The notes: generated by a model not told the origin, from the sequence alone. A stretch of 6,788 bases of DNA from Nitriliruptoraceae bacterium (GCA_007134165.1 SLLJ01000356.1:1-6788), one strand, 5' to 3'. Shown: positions 1-6,743, numbered from the stretch's first letter. Made by a program: numbers and translations.

Positions 1-35
1 GACCCAGCACGGCCCAGACCCGCCACCGACCGGCC

Positions 36-2054
36 TCAGCGCTGCCCGAGCACCCGCTCCACGGTGCGCAGCAGCCGGGTCTGACTGAAAGGCTTGACCA
101 GCACCGGGTCGCCCTCCAACGCCCGCGGCGCCTCCACCGCCGCCAGTACCACCACCGGCAGACCCGGGAGCAGCTGCCGCGCGTCACCGATTAGCCGGAT
201 GCCGGACGTGGCGGGAAGCACCAGTTCGGTGACCAGCAGGTCGGTCCCGTTGGTGGCCAGCAGTTCCAGTGCGTCTTCGCCGCTGGCGCAGGTCGTCACC
301 CGGTAGCCGGCCTCGCCGAGCATTCGGGCGATGACCCGGCGGGTGCGCTCTCCCGGGTCGACCAGTACGACCCGGGCCCCGGCCACCGGTCGGTCCAACC
401 CGACCGGAACCCCGTGGCCCCCAGGTTCGTGCACCGGCACGACCAGCGAGGCGGTCGTGCCCTGCCCCGGCGCGGAGCTCAGCGACAACGTCGCGTCGAC
501 TTCGTCGGCGAAGGCCAGCACCGCGGAGAGCCCAAGTCCGGTGCCCCGACCCTCCGGCTTGGTCGTGAACAGCGGCTCACAGGCCCGGACGCGGGTGACC
601 TCGTCCATGCCCACCCCGTCGTCGACGACCTCGAGACGCACCGCGACGCGGTCAGCCTTCGCGGCCAGGTCCGATCGTCGCTCCTTGCCGCCGAAACCCC
701 CGGTGTCGGTGCTGGCCCGGATCCGGATCGTGCCGGCCTCACCCACGGCGTCCACCGCGTTGTTGACCAGGTTGAGGACCGCACGTTCGAGCTGCACCGG
801 GTCCGCGGCGACCGGGGCGAGGTCTGGGGCGAGATCCACCTCGAGGCGCACCGCGGGCTTGAGTGAACGGCTGAGCAACTGCTGGATGGCACCCACGACC
901 GTGGCGAGGTCGGCGACCCCGGCCTTGCCCTGCTCGCGTCGGGCGAACTGCAGCAGCTGCCGCGTCATGTCGCTGGCCCGGTCCACCGCGGCGCGCACCT
1001 CATCGAGGTCCTCGAGCAGCGGTGCCATCGCTTCGCGGTCGCCGGCCACCTCGAGATCGCCCAGCGACTCGTGCGCCATCGACAGGTTGGCGGACATCAC
1101 CACGAGCAGGTTGTTGAGGTCGTGGGCCAGTCCCCCGGCGACCTGTCCGACCGCGTCGAGCCGCTGAGCGCGGGCCAACTGCTCGGAGAGCTGGGTGCGG
1201 GCCTCCTCGTCGCGCAGTCGGTCCGACAGATCGTGGATCGTGACCTGCAGGTGCCGGCGGGTGCCCCCCAGCAGCCCCATGCTCAACGAGCAGGGAAGCT
1301 GCTCGCCGTCAGGACGCACCAGACGGGTGTCCAGCCGGTGGACGGTGACCCGGCTGAAGGGCACGCGGCCGAGCGCGGCCGCAATCCGGGCCCGGTCGGG
1401 GCGGGCGAACAACCCCACGAAGGAGCGTCCGATCACCTGCTCACCGTCGTCGATGCCGAGCATCCCGAGCAGTGCCGGGTTGACCTGACGGACGTCGCCG
1501 ACCAGGTCCAGGATCAGGACCGGATCGGGCGTCAGCTCCACGAACCGGCGGTACTCCTCGGCCTCCGCCCGCAACTCGAGGACCTCTTCGGCCAGCCCTG
1601 CCAGGTCATGCAGTGCGTCGCGGACGGTGTCGTCGAGATCGCGCGGCTCCAACCAGCCGACCTCGAGAGCTCCCACCGGCACCCCGTCGGGCGAGCGGAC
1701 CACTGCGGCCGCCTCCAGGGCCAGGCGCAAGCCGGCGGGATGGCGGCGCTCGTCATCGGGTTCGAACACCGCGACGTCGGTGTCGGAGGTGATCGCCAGC
1801 GCTGCCAGGCACGTCTCAACGGGGAACGCCGGCGGGAGCCGATGGGTCGCGGCCTGCACCCGGGCGAGCCGACCATCGACCAGGACCAGCGCGGCGTAGC
1901 TGGCCTGCACCGTCCGGGCGGCCAGCTGCACCAGCCCGGTCGTGCTCGGGTGCGGACCCGCCTTCAGCAGCCGCAGTCGAGTCAGGGAAGTCGCCTGACG
2001 GGGAGCATCGTGTTCGAGCGCCGCAGCGAGCGCATCCGAGTCGGGCCAGCTCAC
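36..2054 (-). CDS. Cytosolic hybrid sensor histidine kinase (GAF-like, PAS, HisKA, HATPase) with degenerate C-terminal receiver
   Basis: This 672-residue protein senses an unknown cytoplasmic signal and should phosphorylate the response regulator encoded just upstream. No membrane segment is visible. Residues about 25-160 look like a GAF domain and are followed by a short helical linker. A PAS domain spans about 169-280. The H-box has His311 in GGLAHDLNNLL, the style of CckA/NtrB-type kinases (usually AHDFNNLL). The ATPase domain shows an N-box (Glu423, Asn428, Asn432), a G1 box (DDGVGM, 478-483), an F-box (PLFTTKP, 494-500) and a G2 box (GRGTGLGL, 502-509). A hydrophilic Gly/Lys/Arg-rich insert lies at about 449-470. 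Residues 560-672 fold like a receiver domain, but the phosphoacceptor position is Glu610, the acidic pair is Asp566-Pro567, and the switch Thr/Ser is Ala638. Lys654 is kept. The GTG start overlaps the regulator stop by 4 nt and has no clear ribosome binding site, which suggests translational coupling. Kinase identity is near certain; the signal is unknown. Confidence 0.95.
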   Translation of the reverse strand: MSWPDSDALAAALEHDAPRQATSLTRLRLLKAGPHPSTTGLVQLAARTVQASYAALVLVDGRLARVQAATHRLPPAFPVETCLAALAITSDTDVAVFEPDDERRHPAGLRLALEAAAVVRSPDGVPVGALEVGWLEPRDLDDTVRDALHDLAGLAEEVLELRAEAEEYRRFVELTPDPVLILDLVGDVRQVNPALLGMLGIDDGEQVIGRSFVGLFARPDRARIAAALGRVPFSRVTVHRLDTRLVRPDGEQLPCSLSMGLLGGTRRHLQVTIHDLSDRLRDEEARTQLSEQLARAQRLDAVGQVAGGLAHDLNNLLVVMSANLSMAHESLGDLEVAGDREAMAPLLEDLDEVRAAVDRASDMTRQLLQFARREQGKAGVADLATVVGAIQQLLSRSLKPAVRLEVDLAPDLAPVAADPVQLERAVLNLVNNAVDAVGEAGTIRIRASTDTGGFGGKERRSDLAAKADRVAVRLEVVDDGVGMDEVTRVRACEPLFTTKPEGRGTGLGLSAVLAFADEVDATLSLSSAPGQGTTASLVVPVHEPGGHGVPVGLDRPVAGARVVLVDPGERTRRVIARMLGEAGYRVTTCASGEDALELLATNGTDLLVTELVLPATSGIRLIGDARQLLPGLPVVVLAAVEAPRALEGDPVLVKPFSQTRLLRTVERVLGQR

Positions 2055-2797
2055 CGCCGGCTCGGCAGGTCGGGCGCCGGGGCGACGCCACCGGACGATC
2101 CGACCGGGATCCAGCGGTAGCCGACGCCGGCCTCGGTGGCGATGAAGCGCGGGTCGGAGGCGTCGTCACCAAGCTTGGCCCGCAGTTGGCGCAGGTGCAC
2201 CCGCAGCGCATCGCGGGACTCGTCGCCGTGGCGCTCGTCCCACACCTGCTGGATGATCGTGGAGTAGGTCTGCAGCTTGCCGGGGTGGCGCACCAGAGCC
2301 TCCAGCAACCGCCACTGCGTGGGCGTGAGGCGGACCGGTTCACCGTCGCGACGGAGCTCGCGCGCGGTGAGGTCCACGACCAGTTCGCCACACTGCACGC
2401 GGCCGTCGTCGGACCCGGCGGTCTTCGCGGCCACCGCTGCGGAACGTCGCAGGGCCGCACCGAGTCGGGCACGCAACTCCTCCATCGAGAACGGCTTGTC
2501 GATGAAGTCGTCGGCGCCCGCGTCCAGCGCCGCCACCCGGGCACGCTCGGTGCCCGCCCCCGACAGCAGCAGGATCGGGACCTGGGTCCAGGTCCGGAGT
2601 CGGCGTACCACTTCGATCCCGTCGAGGTCGGGCAGCCGGAGGTCGAGCAGGATCACCTCGGGCGCGGCGGCCGCAGCGGCCGCCAATCCGTCGTGGGCGT
2701 CGCGGGCGACGATCACCTCGTGACCGACCCGCGACAGTCCCCGGCTCAAGGCCGTGAGGATCTGGGGCTCGTCGTCAACGGCCAGCACCTTGGCCAC
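2051..2797 (-). CDS. OmpR/PhoB-family response regulator, KdpE-like
   Basis: This 248-residue DNA-binding response regulator is the probable phosphorylation target of the overlapping hybrid kinase. The receiver domain (about 3-118) has the acidic pair Asp8-Asp9, phosphoacceptor Asp52 in LLDLRLPDLDG, switch Ser79 and conserved Lys101 in DKPF. A winged-helix domain follows (about 135-231), with RLTPTQWRLLEALV and the probable recognition helix RVHLRQLRAKL at about 199-209. The wording (WTQVPILLLS, ALDAGADDF, HPGKLQT) is closest to KdpE, but no kdp genes lie in the window, so a role in potassium response is not supported. The start chosen is GTG 2797, because AAGGAG sits 7 nt upstream and the encoded protein then begins directly at the receiver fold. 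An ATG at 2866 would add 23 residues with no family support. A short Gly/Pro-rich tail follows the winged helix. A run of seven alanines lies at residues 39-45. Its position next to flagellar genes suggests, but does not show, a role in motility control. Confidence 0.95.
   Translation of the reverse strand: MAKVLAVDDEPQILTALSRGLSRVGHEVIVARDAHDGLAAAAAAAPEVILLDLRLPDLDGIEVVRRLRTWTQVPILLLSGAGTERARVAALDAGADDFIDKPFSMEELRARLGAALRRSAAVAAKTAGSDDGRVQCGELVVDLTARELRRDGEPVRLTPTQWRLLEALVRHPGKLQTYSTIIQQVWDERHGDESRDALRVHLRQLRAKLGDDASDPRFIATEAGVGYRWIPVGSSGGVAPAPDLPSRR
2666..2684. repeat. Perfect 9-bp inverted repeat within the poly-alanine stretch of the regulator
   Basis: GGCGGCCGC, one A, then GCGGCCGCC. 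The palindrome lies in the codons for the alanine run of the response regulator. It is most simply a by-product of GCG/GCC alanine codons, and no regulatory role is claimed. Confidence 0.6.
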
Positions 2798-2804
2798 GCT
2801 GGTA

Positions 2805-2810
2805 CTCCTT
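2805..2810 (-). promoter_or_regulatory. Ribosome binding site deciding the response regulator start
   Basis: AAGGAG on the minus strand ends 7 nt before GTG 2797. It supports that codon as the start over the in-frame ATG at 2866, where no such motif was noticed. Confidence 0.8.
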
Positions 2811-2941
2811 GCACCTGCCGGAAACACCGGACGACCACACACCGCAACCCCGTTGGCGCGCAGCATACGCGCTGGGTGCGGGAAACCTGGTCCCGGGTCT
2901 CGGCGGCCGGAGGAACCCCAAGCCCCGTCAGTTCAGCCGCA

Positions 2942-3634
2942 TCAGGTGATGACGCGACGAATGGCATCGGGAGGACGCCGGTCGGCCAGGTCCTGGTAGC
3001 GCACCACCTCGCCGCTGCGGGGGGCGTGCAGGAACTGACCGTTGCCCGCGTAGATGCCGATGTGGTTGGCCCGCCTCCCGTTGCCGTGCCAGAACACCAG
3101 GTCGCCGGGACGGGCCTGCGCCATGCTCGGCACCGCGGTGCCCGCCCGCGACTGGTCGATGCTGACCCGCGGCAGACGCACCCCGAGATCCGCGTACACC
3201 TGCTGGACGAACCCCGAGCAGTCGAACCCGGTCGACGGATCGGTGCCGCCCCACTTGTACGGGACGCCGAGGTAGCGCTCCCCGGCCGTCAGCACCTGTG
3301 CGCCCGGCCCGGTCGCGCTCTGGCCGCTGGCACCGACGGTGTCGACCAGGACAGGTGCGGTGCCCGACCGGGGTGCCGCCGTGCCAGGCATGGCCCCGAG
3401 CAGCCCGAGTCGGTCCACCCCGAGCAGCCCCGGGCCCCCGCCGGCGAGGCTGCTGATCATCTCGTCGAGCGTGATGGTGGGGAGCCGGGCCGGGTCGAGG
3501 CGACGGCCGAGCACGTCGGCGAACGCCGCGCCACCCTCGATCGCCGGGGCCAGAACCACCGCGCCGTTGCCTCCTGCCTCAGGCAGCAGGGCATCGGTCG
3601 CCGGATGGTGGCCGGTGATGTCGATAGCGGGCAC
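2942..3634 (-). CDS. Flagellar-associated NlpC/P60 (C40) peptidoglycan peptidase without signal peptide
   Basis: This 230-residue protein is a cysteine peptidase expected to cut peptide stems of peptidoglycan. The catalytic domain covers about 112-230: YLGVPYKWGGTDPSTGFDCSG places nucleophile Cys139, His191 lies in ANHIGIYAG, and His203 in FLHAPRSGEV is the likely third residue. ARPGDLVFW (about 174-182) is also typical of the family. Residues 1-110 are Gly/Ala/Pro-rich, with a short GAAFADVLGRRL element resembling N-termini of some exported flagellar proteins. No Sec or Tat signal and no membrane helix are visible. Similar signal-less C40 proteins occur in actinobacterial flagellar clusters, where they may replace FlgJ; export through the flagellar apparatus is my inference. 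Start GTG 3634 is chosen because AGGAGG lies 6 nt upstream. The longer open frame (to 3826) would add an Arg/Ser-rich, unlikely extension overlapping flgN. It is transcribed divergently from flgNKL. Confidence 0.9.
   Translation of the reverse strand: MPAIDITGHHPATDALLPEAGGNGAVVLAPAIEGGAAFADVLGRRLDPARLPTITLDEMISSLAGGGPGLLGVDRLGLLGAMPGTAAPRSGTAPVLVDTVGASGQSATGPGAQVLTAGERYLGVPYKWGGTDPSTGFDCSGFVQQVYADLGVRLPRVSIDQSRAGTAVPSMAQARPGDLVFWHGNGRRANHIGIYAGNGQFLHAPRSGEVVRYQDLADRRPPDAIRRVIT
3394..3430. repeat. 13-bp direct repeat, 24-nt period, in the peptidase linker
   Basis: CCCCGAGCAGCCC occurs at 3394-3406 and again at 3418-3430. The 24-nt period equals eight codons, so the duplication is in frame and encodes two GLLG segments (residues 69-72 and 77-80) in the linker before the NlpC/P60 domain. 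It looks like a small internal duplication in a loosely constrained region. Confidence 0.7.
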
Positions 3635-3640
3635 GCGCAA

Positions 3641-3646
3641 CCTCCT
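3641..3646 (-). promoter_or_regulatory. Ribosome binding site deciding the NlpC/P60 start
   Basis: AGGAGG on the minus strand, within GAGAGGAGG, lies 6 nt before GTG 3634. It fixes the peptidase start and leaves a clean divergent intergenic region between this gene and flgN. Confidence 0.85.
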
Positions 3647-3690
3647 CTCATCCGCCCGTCGACCGGCACCTCGAAGAGTTGAGCACTCCC

Positions 3691-3715
3691 TGCGCGTGGG
3701 TACAGACCACGCACA
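3691..3715. repeat. Operator-like inverted repeat at the centre of the divergent region
   Basis: The arms are TGcGCGTGG and CCACGCaCA with a 7-nt spacer. The inner six base pairs (3694-3699 with 3707-3712) are perfect and 8 of 9 positions pair overall. The size and spacing suit a dimeric regulator. It could also be chance in such GC-rich DNA. Confidence 0.45.
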
Positions 3716-3758
3716 CCGCGGCACTTGAGACCGTCGACCGCCGGCCGACCGACGGAGC

Positions 3759-4271
3759 ATGAACGAGCTGCCTGCCACCCTCGAGGAGCTGTCCCGCCGC
3801 CTGTGGGACGAGCGCCGCGTGGTCACCTACCTGCTGTTCAAGCTGACGGTGACCAAGCTGCTGCTGGCGGCAGACGAGCGGCGATTCGTCCCCGACGCCC
3901 TCAAAGAGGTCGAACGCACCGTCGAACTCCTACGCGACGGCGAGATGATGCGTGACGCGGTCGTCCGCGACCTCGCGGACGTCTGGCGGATCGATCCCGA
4001 ACGGCTCACGCTCAACGAGTTGACCCGCCGGGCACCGCCGCCCTTCGACCACGTCTTCAACGAGCACCGCACGGCCTTCGAAGGGCTGTCTGCGGAGATC
4101 GAGCAAGTCGCGTCGCAGAACCGGTCGCTGGCCCGAACCGACCTCGACGAGGTCCAGGGCACGCTCGACCAACTCACGGGCGCGTCCGACGTCAGCGTTT
4201 CCACCTACGACGCCCGCGGCCAGGTCGGCTACCGCCGCCGGGTCGGCGACCGGATCCGAGAGGAACTCTGA
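3759..4271 (+). CDS. flgN: FlgN-like flagellar export chaperone
   Basis: This 170-residue, mostly helical cytosolic protein should bind FlgK and FlgL and deliver them to the flagellar type III export gate. The diagnostic part is the N-terminal helix with LWDERRVVTYLLFKL (15-29) and the following TKLLLAADERRFV. Heptad-like helices continue through about residue 125 (ALKEVERTVELLRDGEMMR; AFEGLSAEIEQVASQNRSL), typical of the FlgN fold. The C-terminus (about 145-170) is less ordered, with STYDARGQV, seen in actinobacterial members. It lies directly upstream of flgK, its expected client, and the TGA overlaps the flgK ATG by one base. The ATG is the only sensible start, because a stop codon at 3726-3728 closes the frame upstream. 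The GGAG at 3754-3757 is just 1 nt from the ATG, which is too close for a standard site, so initiation may be weak or leaderless. Identification is by pattern and context. Confidence 0.88.
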   Translation: MNELPATLEELSRRLWDERRVVTYLLFKLTVTKLLLAADERRFVPDALKEVERTVELLRDGEMMRDAVVRDLADVWRIDPERLTLNELTRRAPPPFDHVFNEHRTAFEGLSAEIEQVASQNRSLARTDLDEVQGTLDQLTGASDVSVSTYDARGQVGYRRRVGDRIREEL

Positions 4272-5743
4272 TGGGGTTCGTCGGTCTGTACATCGGTGCC
4301 AGCGGCATCCGTGCCGCCCAGACGGGCCTGGACACCGCGTCCAACAACATCGCCAACGCCAACACGCCGGGCTACACCCGCCAGCGTGTCGAGCTCTCGC
4401 CCAGCCACACGTTCCCGTCCCGCTCGGGCCCGGTGGGCACCGGCGTGACCGTCGACGCCATCTCACGGCTGCGCGACCACTTCCTCGACGCCCGCTACCG
4501 CGCTGCGATCGGCCGTGGCGCCGAAGACGCGGTGCGCGCTGAGTCCCTCCAGTCAATGGAGAACCTCAGCGGCGAGCCCGACCAGGGGGTATCCGCCCGG
4601 GTCGGCCAGCTGTGGGGGGTGCTCGAGGGCTGGTCCAACACCCCCGACAGCGATGCGGCCCGTACCGAGGTGCTGGGCACCATGCAGTTGATCGCCGAGG
4701 GCTTCCGATCCACGTCGGACTCCTGGGTCCGTCTCGGGGAGGACACCGAGGAACGCCTGGCCATCGCGGTGGACACCGCCAACGCCCTGCTCGCGGACCT
4801 CACCGACCTCAACGCGCGCCTGACAAACGTGCCCGACGAACGGATCGGCCCCCAACTCGCCGACCAGCGCGACCTGATCATCGATCAGATCGCCGAGTTG
4901 ACCGGTGCGAGCGCCCGCATCCAGCCAAACGGCAGCGTGCGGATCACCGCCGCCGACGGGCAGACCGTACTCGCGAGCTTCGACGACGACAACGGCCGGG
5001 GCTTCCGCACCCTGCGGCTGGACCCCGACACCGGCGCGCTGCAGGTCTCCGGGGAGTTGGCGCGGGAACTGGCCGGTGACGACGCGGACTACGACGAGGC
5101 GACCGAGGCCTTCAGCGGTGAGTTGCGCGGCCTGGAGAGAACCCTGGCCGAGGACCTGCCGCGCTGGCTCGGCGAACTCGACGACGTCGCGCGGCTGCTG
5201 ACCGGCGCCCTCAACCGGGTCAACGGCGAGGGATTCCGGCGTGACGGTGAACGGGGCGGCAACCTGCTCGTGTTCGACGAGCTCGATCCGGCCAGGACGC
5301 TGCGCCTCGCTGATGGAGTGGCCGAGGACCGCGACAGCCTCGCGGCAGCGTGGCGGGACGACGGCTTCGAACCGGAGGGCGGTTGGGCTCCCGAGCCGAA
5401 CGACGGCACCAACGCGCGGCGCTTCGCCGAGTTGCGTTCCGAGCGGTTGGACGCCGACGGTGATCCCGCCGAGGGCGGCCGATCGATCGAGAACCGCCTC
5501 TCCGACGTGATCGTGGGTCTGGCCACCGAGGTGAACTCGGCGCGGACCCGGGCGGATGCGGCGGTCGGGATCGCCGCGGGGGCGGGGCTTGCCCGCGCCG
5601 CGGAGCATGGCGTCAGCATCGATGAGGAGATGGTCGACCTGATCCGCTACCAGCGAGCACTGGAGGCGTCGGCGCGGGTGATGACCACGGTTGACCAGGC
5701 GCTGGACGTGCTCATCAACCGTGTCGGGATCGTGGGTCGCTGA
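4271..5743 (+). CDS. flgK: Flagellar hook-associated protein 1 (FlgK)
   Basis: FlgK forms the first junction ring between hook and filament outside the cell, and is exported by the flagellar type III system with FlgN as chaperone. The 490-residue protein has the rod/hook-family N-terminal motif (SNNIANANTPGYTRQRVEL, about 24-42) that starts the D0 coiled-coil segment. The mid-region DQRD (198-201) and following ELTG are typical of FlgK. The C-terminal D0 helix matches the family closely (GVSIDEEMVDLIRYQRAL from 447, then LINRVGIVGR at the end). The protein is somewhat shorter than the enterobacterial protein of about 547 residues, mainly in the variable surface domains, which here are very acidic. 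GAGAGGA about 7 nt before the ATG is the ribosome binding site, lying inside the end of flgN, so translation is probably coupled. No signal peptide is expected or seen. Confidence 0.97.
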   Translation: MGFVGLYIGASGIRAAQTGLDTASNNIANANTPGYTRQRVELSPSHTFPSRSGPVGTGVTVDAISRLRDHFLDARYRAAIGRGAEDAVRAESLQSMENLSGEPDQGVSARVGQLWGVLEGWSNTPDSDAARTEVLGTMQLIAEGFRSTSDSWVRLGEDTEERLAIAVDTANALLADLTDLNARLTNVPDERIGPQLADQRDLIIDQIAELTGASARIQPNGSVRITAADGQTVLASFDDDNGRGFRTLRLDPDTGALQVSGELARELAGDDADYDEATEAFSGELRGLERTLAEDLPRWLGELDDVARLLTGALNRVNGEGFRRDGERGGNLLVFDELDPARTLRLADGVAEDRDSLAAAWRDDGFEPEGGWAPEPNDGTNARRFAELRSERLDADGDPAEGGRSIENRLSDVIVGLATEVNSARTRADAAVGIAAGAGLARAAEHGVSIDEEMVDLIRYQRALEASARVMTTVDQALDVLINRVGIVGR

Positions 5744-5760
5744 CCGGGAGGACCAGGAAC

Positions 5761-6705
5761 ATGAGGATCACCAACGAGGTCATCGTCTCGCGGTCTGTCG
5801 ACCGGCTGCAGAACCGGCTGCGCGCCTACGAGAAGGCACAGTCGCAGCTTGCCAGCGGCTACCGGATCCAGAAGCCCTCCGACGACCCGGCCGGCACCCG
5901 CCGGGCCCTGTCGCTGACCGCGGCCATGCGCGCCCGCGAGCAGGAACTGGCCAGCATCGACGATGCACGCGGGTGGCTCGACAGCGCCGACACCCAGCTG
6001 CAGACCGTGCTCTCACGCACCTCCCGTGCCCGCGACCTGACCGTCGAGGGCGCCACCGTCAAGGACGACGCGGCCGCCCGAGCCCTGGCCAACGAGATCC
6101 GCAGCATCCGCGACGAGATCATCGCCGTCTCCAACGACCGGCGCATGGACCGCCCGCTGTTCGGCGGGTTCACCAACGGCCAGGCCGTCGAACTCGCTGA
6201 CCCCGACGATCCCGCTGGTGGCTGGCGGACCAACGGCGCCGACGGCACCGGCTGGCACGAGATCACGCGCCGGGTCAGCGACACGGAGCTGCCCCGCATC
6301 AACGTCACCGCCGGTGAGTTCCTCGGCTTCGGACCCGACGGGCAGCCGCTCGAAGACGCCGACGGCAATGCGGTGGACCTGCTCAGCATCCTGACCCGGG
6401 CCGCCGAGGCTATCGAGGCCGGCGATTCCGCCGAGGCCAGTGCCCTGATCGGCGACATCACCACGGCGAGCACCCGGGTCGCCAACGTGCTGGCCGAGGT
6501 CGGGACGACCACCAACCGGGTGGAGGCGGCCCAAGCCCGCGCCCGCGACCTGCAGCTCACGCTACGCACCGAGCTGTCCAACGTGCGCGACGTGGACATG
6601 GCCGAGGGCATCATGGAGTTGCAGGTCCAGCAGGTCGCCTTCGAGGCAACTCTCCAGGCCCTGGCCAAGGCACTCCCGCCGTCGCTGGCTGGCTTCCTCC
6701 GCTGA
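5761..6705 (+). CDS. flgL: Flagellar hook-associated protein 3 (FlgL), flagellin family
   Basis: FlgL forms the second junction ring, connecting FlgK to the flagellin filament. The 314-residue protein starts MRITNEVIVSRSVDRLQ and has the flagellin-type N-terminal motif LASGYRIQKPSDDPAGTRRA (30-49). The C-terminal helix from about 268 to 314 carries LSNVRDVDMAEGIMELQ and ends PSLAGFLR, the standard FlgL ending. The central part (about 130-215) is the variable surface domain with Asp/Gly-rich turns. Length is normal for the family. A 17-nt gap follows flgK, and GGGAGGA at 5746-5752 lies 8 nt before the ATG. It is distinguished from flagellin FliC by its position after flgK, the MRIT start and the C-terminal sequence. 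It is presumably co-transcribed with flgN and flgK. Confidence 0.96.
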   Translation: MRITNEVIVSRSVDRLQNRLRAYEKAQSQLASGYRIQKPSDDPAGTRRALSLTAAMRAREQELASIDDARGWLDSADTQLQTVLSRTSRARDLTVEGATVKDDAAARALANEIRSIRDEIIAVSNDRRMDRPLFGGFTNGQAVELADPDDPAGGWRTNGADGTGWHEITRRVSDTELPRINVTAGEFLGFGPDGQPLEDADGNAVDLLSILTRAAEAIEAGDSAEASALIGDITTASTRVANVLAEVGTTTNRVEAAQARARDLQLTLRTELSNVRDVDMAEGIMELQVQQVAFEATLQALAKALPPSLAGFLR

Positions 6706-6743
6706 ACCGGCCGGCTAGGCTCGGCGTCGTCGAAGGACAGCAC

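Larger units (their letters stand above)
3635..3758. promoter_or_regulatory. Divergent promoter region between the peptidase gene and flgN
   Basis: This 124-nt non-coding stretch lies between two divergent start codons and must hold promoters for both directions. CCGTCGACCG occurs at 3656-3665 and 3731-3740, 75 bp apart, one near each start codon. An inverted repeat sits between them at 3691-3715. A weak plus-strand promoter candidate is TTGAGC (3679-3684), 16 nt, then TACAGA (3701-3706), which would fall in the repeat's spacer. No convincing sigma-28 motif (TAAA, then GCCGATAA) was found on either strand. The region's role is certain by geometry; the individual elements are tentative. Confidence 0.65.

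Noticed and set aside
2666..2684. Perfect palindrome in the regulator gene as a functional hairpin or binding site
   Set aside because: It has a 1-nt loop, and the sequence is fully explained by alternating GCG/GCC alanine codons.
2051..2797. Calling the regulator KdpE
   Set aside because: It has KdpE-like wording, but there is no kdpFABC or kdpD nearby and the partner kinase is not KdpD.
2798..2941. TATGCT (2867 to 2862, minus strand) within GCGCG-N7-CGCGC as a promoter for the response regulator, or a terminator for the peptidase gene
   Set aside because: No acceptable -35 hexamer lies 16-18 nt upstream, the arms are simple GC runs, and no stem followed by T residues was seen. The 144-nt gap could still hold a promoter that I cannot define.
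1071..3682. Long plus-strand open frames (1071-2120 and 2186-3682) opposite the kinase, regulator and peptidase genes
   Set aside because: Their translations are low-complexity Arg/Gln/Pro/His-rich with no domain, and the opposite strand encodes clear protein families across the same stretch. They arise from high GC at third codon positions.
3635..3826. N-terminal extension of the peptidase to a start at 3826
   Set aside because: It would overlap flgN head-on and add Arg/Ser-rich sequence. GTG 3634 has a strong ribosome binding site.
4553..6743. Long minus-strand open frames (4553-5608 and 5859-6743) opposite flgK and flgL
   Set aside because: They are composition artefacts opposite well-conserved flagellar genes, with no recognisable motifs and no ribosome binding sites that stood out.
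6706..6743. CCGGCCGG palindrome after flgL as a terminator
   Set aside because: It is an 8-nt palindrome with no loop and no U-tract, and the next gene begins within 38 nt, so read-through is more likely.
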